A DNA stretch of 64,000 nt from Tepidibacillus fermentans (GTDB lineage Bacteria > Bacillota > Bacilli > Tepidibacillales > Tepidibacillaceae). The position numbers were made by a program, and so were the translations under genes. How positions within the stretch are numbered: position 1 is the stretch's first letter; each line of letters starts with the position of its first letter. Below are positions 62,248 through 64,000 of the stretch, in pieces. The notes beneath the pieces were generated by a model. The model had not been told where the DNA came from, searched no databases, and worked only from the letters and a program-made list of their open reading frames with translations. The stretch spans positions 29,972 to 93,971 of the forward strand of contig NZ_SMAB01000008.1 of assembly GCF_004342885.1 (NCBI RefSeq), in the 5' to 3' direction.

Positions 62248-62925
62248 ATGAAGGATAAAAAGGTGAAACTGCCAAATCGAGTACCCACAAAACAAATACT
62301 AAAAATACTCTCTTCCTTATATCCTGAAGCAAAATGTGAGTTATTGTATCGAAATCCTTTTGAATTGTTAATCGCTACGATGTTATCGGCTCAAGCTACA
62401 GATAAAAAAGTGAACCAAATCACTCCATTCCTCTTTCAAAAATATAAAGCACCTGAAGATTTTTTAGCATTATCTCAACAAGAACTAGAAGAAGAAATTA
62501 AGCAAATAGGTCTTTATAAAACGAAAAGCAAGAATATTTTGGAAACATGCCGAATTCTTGTTGAAAAATATAATGGTGAGGTTCCTAAAAGCCGAGAAAA
62601 GTTAGAATCCCTTCCTGGAGTAGGTAGAAAGACTGCAAATGTCGTACTAAGTAATGCTTTTGGAATCCCAGCGATTGCTGTAGATACACATGTCTTCCGT
62701 GTTTCTAATCGTATCGGTTTAGCAAAAAGCGATCAAGTATTAGAAACGGAATTACAATTAATGAAAAGAATTCCTAGAAATCTCTGGTCAAATGCTCATC
62801 ATTGGTTGATTTGGCATGGAAGAAGAGTATGTACGGCTAGAAATCCAAAATGTGAAATTTGTTCACTACAACCGTATTGTCAATATGCAAAAGAAAATAA
62901 AATAGTACAACTTAAGAAAAACTAG
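62248..62925 (+). CDS. nth: Endonuclease III
   Basis: DNA glycosylase/AP lyase for oxidised pyrimidines, 225 residues. The helix-hairpin-helix LPGVGRKTANVVLSNAFG carries the catalytic Lys, and the Asp lies in VDTHVFRVSNRIGL. The Fe-S cysteines are CTARNPKCEICSLQPYC. ATG at 62248 follows AAAAGGTG; the longer frame from 62152 has no site. Followed by a repeat-family hairpin. Confidence 0.95.
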   Translation: MKDKKVKLPNRVPTKQILKILSSLYPEAKCELLYRNPFELLIATMLSAQATDKKVNQITPFLFQKYKAPEDFLALSQQELEEEIKQIGLYKTKSKNILETCRILVEKYNGEVPKSREKLESLPGVGRKTANVVLSNAFGIPAIAVDTHVFRVSNRIGLAKSDQVLETELQLMKRIPRNLWSNAHHWLIWHGRRVCTARNPKCEICSLQPYCQYAKENKIVQLKKN

Positions 62926-62936
62926 GGGAAAAACTA

Positions 62937-62982
62937 GGATTATATGGTCTAACGCACTCCGATTCCTCGTGACATATAATCC
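62937..62982. repeat. Short diverged member of the palindromic repeat family
   Basis: Perfect 10-bp arms GGATTATATG and CATATAATCC. The interior TCTAACGCACTCCGATTCCT matches the interior of the long elements (TTAACGCTGCTCCGATCCCT, reverse complement of the 19397 copy) although the ends have changed together. Starts 12 bp after the nth stop codon. Confidence 0.65.
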
Positions 62983-63021
62983 ATACAACGTTTTAATTAT
63001 GAAAAGAAAGGGAGGAGACCT

Positions 63022-63459
63022 ATGAACAAAGAAAAATTAAAAGAAGCGTTCGATTTATTAAAAAATAATGGGATAAGAATGACTCCGCAAAGGCATGCAA
63101 TTTTAACCTATCTTTATCAAACAAATTCACATCCAACAGCGGATGAGATTTACAAAAAATTAGAAGGAAAATTTCCTAATATGAGTGTAGCAACTGTATA
63201 TAATAATCTAAGGGTATTTAAAGAAGCCAATTTAATTCAGGAATTGTCATTTGGTGATGATTCTAGTCGCTTTGAAGCGAATATGTCCAAACATTATCAT
63301 ATTATTTGTAAGAATTGTGGTCATATTGAAGACTTTTCCTATCCTTGTATCACAGATATTGAAAAAGTTGCTGAAAAAGAAACAGGATTTAAAATCGAGT
63401 CTCACTGTGTTGAAATCTATGGAATTTGCCAAGACTGTCAATCCGTTAGCGTTGAGTGA
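63022..63459 (+). CDS. perR: Peroxide-responsive repressor PerR (Fur family)
   Basis: 145-residue Fur-family metalloregulator very close to Bacillus PerR over RMTPQRHAIL, FPNMSVATVYNNLRVF and the C-terminal domain. Regulatory-site residues align with Bacillus numbering: His37, His91, His93 and Asp104 are present, but position 85 is Glu (SSRFE) where Bacillus has Asp. Structural zinc cysteines are in CKNCG and CQDCQ. Asp104 argues for PerR rather than Fur. AAGGGAGGAG precedes ATG. Confidence 0.92.
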   Translation: MNKEKLKEAFDLLKNNGIRMTPQRHAILTYLYQTNSHPTADEIYKKLEGKFPNMSVATVYNNLRVFKEANLIQELSFGDDSSRFEANMSKHYHIICKNCGHIEDFSYPCITDIEKVAEKETGFKIESHCVEIYGICQDCQSVSVE

Positions 63460-63510
63460 GAATCGGTATATTAAAGATTTTACTTAAAAAAATTATAAAA
63501 TATAAAAAAA

Positions 63511-63541
63511 TTCCTCTCTCACAATCGTAAGAGAGGAAAAT
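63511..63541 (+). terminator. Rho-independent terminator after perR
   Basis: TTCCTCTCT and AGAGAGGAA arms with a 10-base loop; the following run (AAATTTATTTT) is only partly T. Confidence 0.65.
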
Positions 63542-63674
63542 TTATTTTATGATCAATATTCAGGAAGAGTAAAAAGAAATGCACAATTAGTATTATATAT
63601 ATTATTTTTAATGTGTCAATAGTGTAAAAGTGGATATTGAAAATGCGATTCATAAAAAATGATAAATTTTTTGA

Positions 63675-63797
63675 TTGACATGAACAAAGTATTTATGTTA
63701 CTATTTTTTTCGTTGTCTCGTTACGAATTGATCGGACGAACTGACGAAAAAAGAAACAAAAAAGTTGTTGACAATCAACAACGAAATATGATATGAT
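63675..63797 (+). promoter_or_regulatory. Tandem rRNA promoters P1 and P2
   Basis: P1: TTGACA (63675-63680) with a TACTAT (63699-63704) 18 bp on. P2: TTGACA (63768-63773) with TATGAT (63792-63797) 18 bp on. Paired promoters before a 16S gene are usual in Bacillales rRNA operons. No gene lies in the 63460-63919 region. Confidence 0.7.
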
Positions 63798-63832
63798 ACT
63801 ATTTGTCGCTGCGAAAAGCAGTTATCGAAAAA

Positions 63833-63850
63833 GTTGTTCTTTGAAAACTG
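63833..63850 (+). promoter_or_regulatory. boxA-like antitermination signal in the rRNA leader
   Basis: GTTGTTCTTTGAAAACTG matches the boxA-containing leader motif (TTCTTTGAAAACTG) found before Bacillus 16S genes, where Nus factors assemble. Confidence 0.7.
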
Positions 63851-63919
63851 AACAGTGTCAGCTTAGCGTAAACCCTTCAATTCAGAAGGAATTATTAAAT
63901 GAGCGATATCAAACAATCT

Positions 63920-64000
63920 TTAATGGAGAGTTTGATCCTGGCTCAGGACGAACGCTGGCGGCGTGCCTAATACATGCAAGTCGAATGACAGGTGTCAGAT
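63920..64000 (+). rRNA. 16S ribosomal RNA (5' end only)
   Basis: Contains the universal 27F site AGAGTTTGATCCTGGCTCAG followed by GACGAACGCTGGCGGCGTGC and CTAATACATGCAAGTCGA. The mature 5' end is estimated at about 63920 by comparison with other 16S genes. The gene continues beyond the window. Confidence 0.98.

Noticed and set aside
1..64000. CRISPR array, tRNA genes, prophage or replication origin
   Set aside because: No regularly spaced direct repeats, cloverleaf sequences, phage structural genes or clustered DnaA boxes were noticed by eye; a scan with dedicated tools was not possible.

Overview
The window is a 64 kb AT-rich stretch of a Gram-positive, endospore-forming Bacillales chromosome. 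Purine-rich ribosome binding sites, frequent GTG/TTG starts, a T-box, an FMN riboswitch, CcpA-type cre sites and PerR all fit Firmicutes. Spore genes (two CotF-like coat proteins, a SleB-type cortex hydrolase, a small spore-protein-like gene, YetF/DUF4363 proteins) show that it sporulates. A 16S rRNA gene starts at the right edge behind tandem promoters and a boxA-like leader. The gene set would suit a moderate thermophile related to Tepidibacillus or Vulcanibacillus, but that is only an impression.

Layout. 1-4.7 kb: a truncated cyclic-nucleotide-binding protein, a chemoreceptor, CotF-like proteins, small conserved proteins and a DoxX protein. 4.8-11.3 kb: lactate dehydrogenase behind a Rex-like palindrome, DegV, a PrpE-like phosphatase, oligoendopeptidase F and glucose-6-phosphate isomerase. 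11.4-14.6 kb: a T-box (predicted serine codon AGC) controlling a class V aminotransferase and SerA, probably the serine pathway. 14.6-19.5 kb: phosphoesterases and TrmB. 19.5-29 kb: a carboxylate island with a DctA/GltP carrier, a FadR-type regulator with a palindromic operator, a TAXI-type TRAP transporter, a divergent LarA-like protein and a GlcD/GlcF oxidase pair. Together these look like a system that imports a 2-hydroxy acid, possibly isomerises it, and oxidises it. 29-34 kb: arylamine N-acetyltransferase, an alanine/Na+ symporter and the RlmCD rRNA methylase.

33.7-38 kb is the least ordinary part: two blocks of a non-coding AATAAA-motif repeat flank a GntR/ABC exporter operon with an overlooked 50-residue membrane protein, next to a MerR start fragment, an IS remnant without transposase and a decayed coiled-coil gene. 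38-48.5 kb: YitT, SleB-like hydrolase, a soluble diacid-sensing chemoreceptor-like protein, superoxide dismutase, MutY, a lipase-like protein, AzlCD and an aromatic-acid exporter-like protein. 48.6-56.4 kb: the large glutamate synthase subunit with cre sites upstream, GsaB/HemL and an aspartase/fumarase. 56.4-63.5 kb: two YetF proteins plus DUF4363, an FMN riboswitch with RibU, Bcp, a 2-hydroxyacid dehydrogenase, a cobalamin adenosyltransferase, endonuclease III and PerR.

The most interesting unlisted signal is a dispersed family of palindromic elements with GGCTTGTATG/CATACAAGCC ends. They occur as about 100-bp full copies and as short hairpins, mostly 2-18 bp after stop codons, and may be mobile or domesticated terminators. 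The second is the AATAAA-module repeat. No CRISPR array, tRNA gene, intact transposase or prophage was seen.
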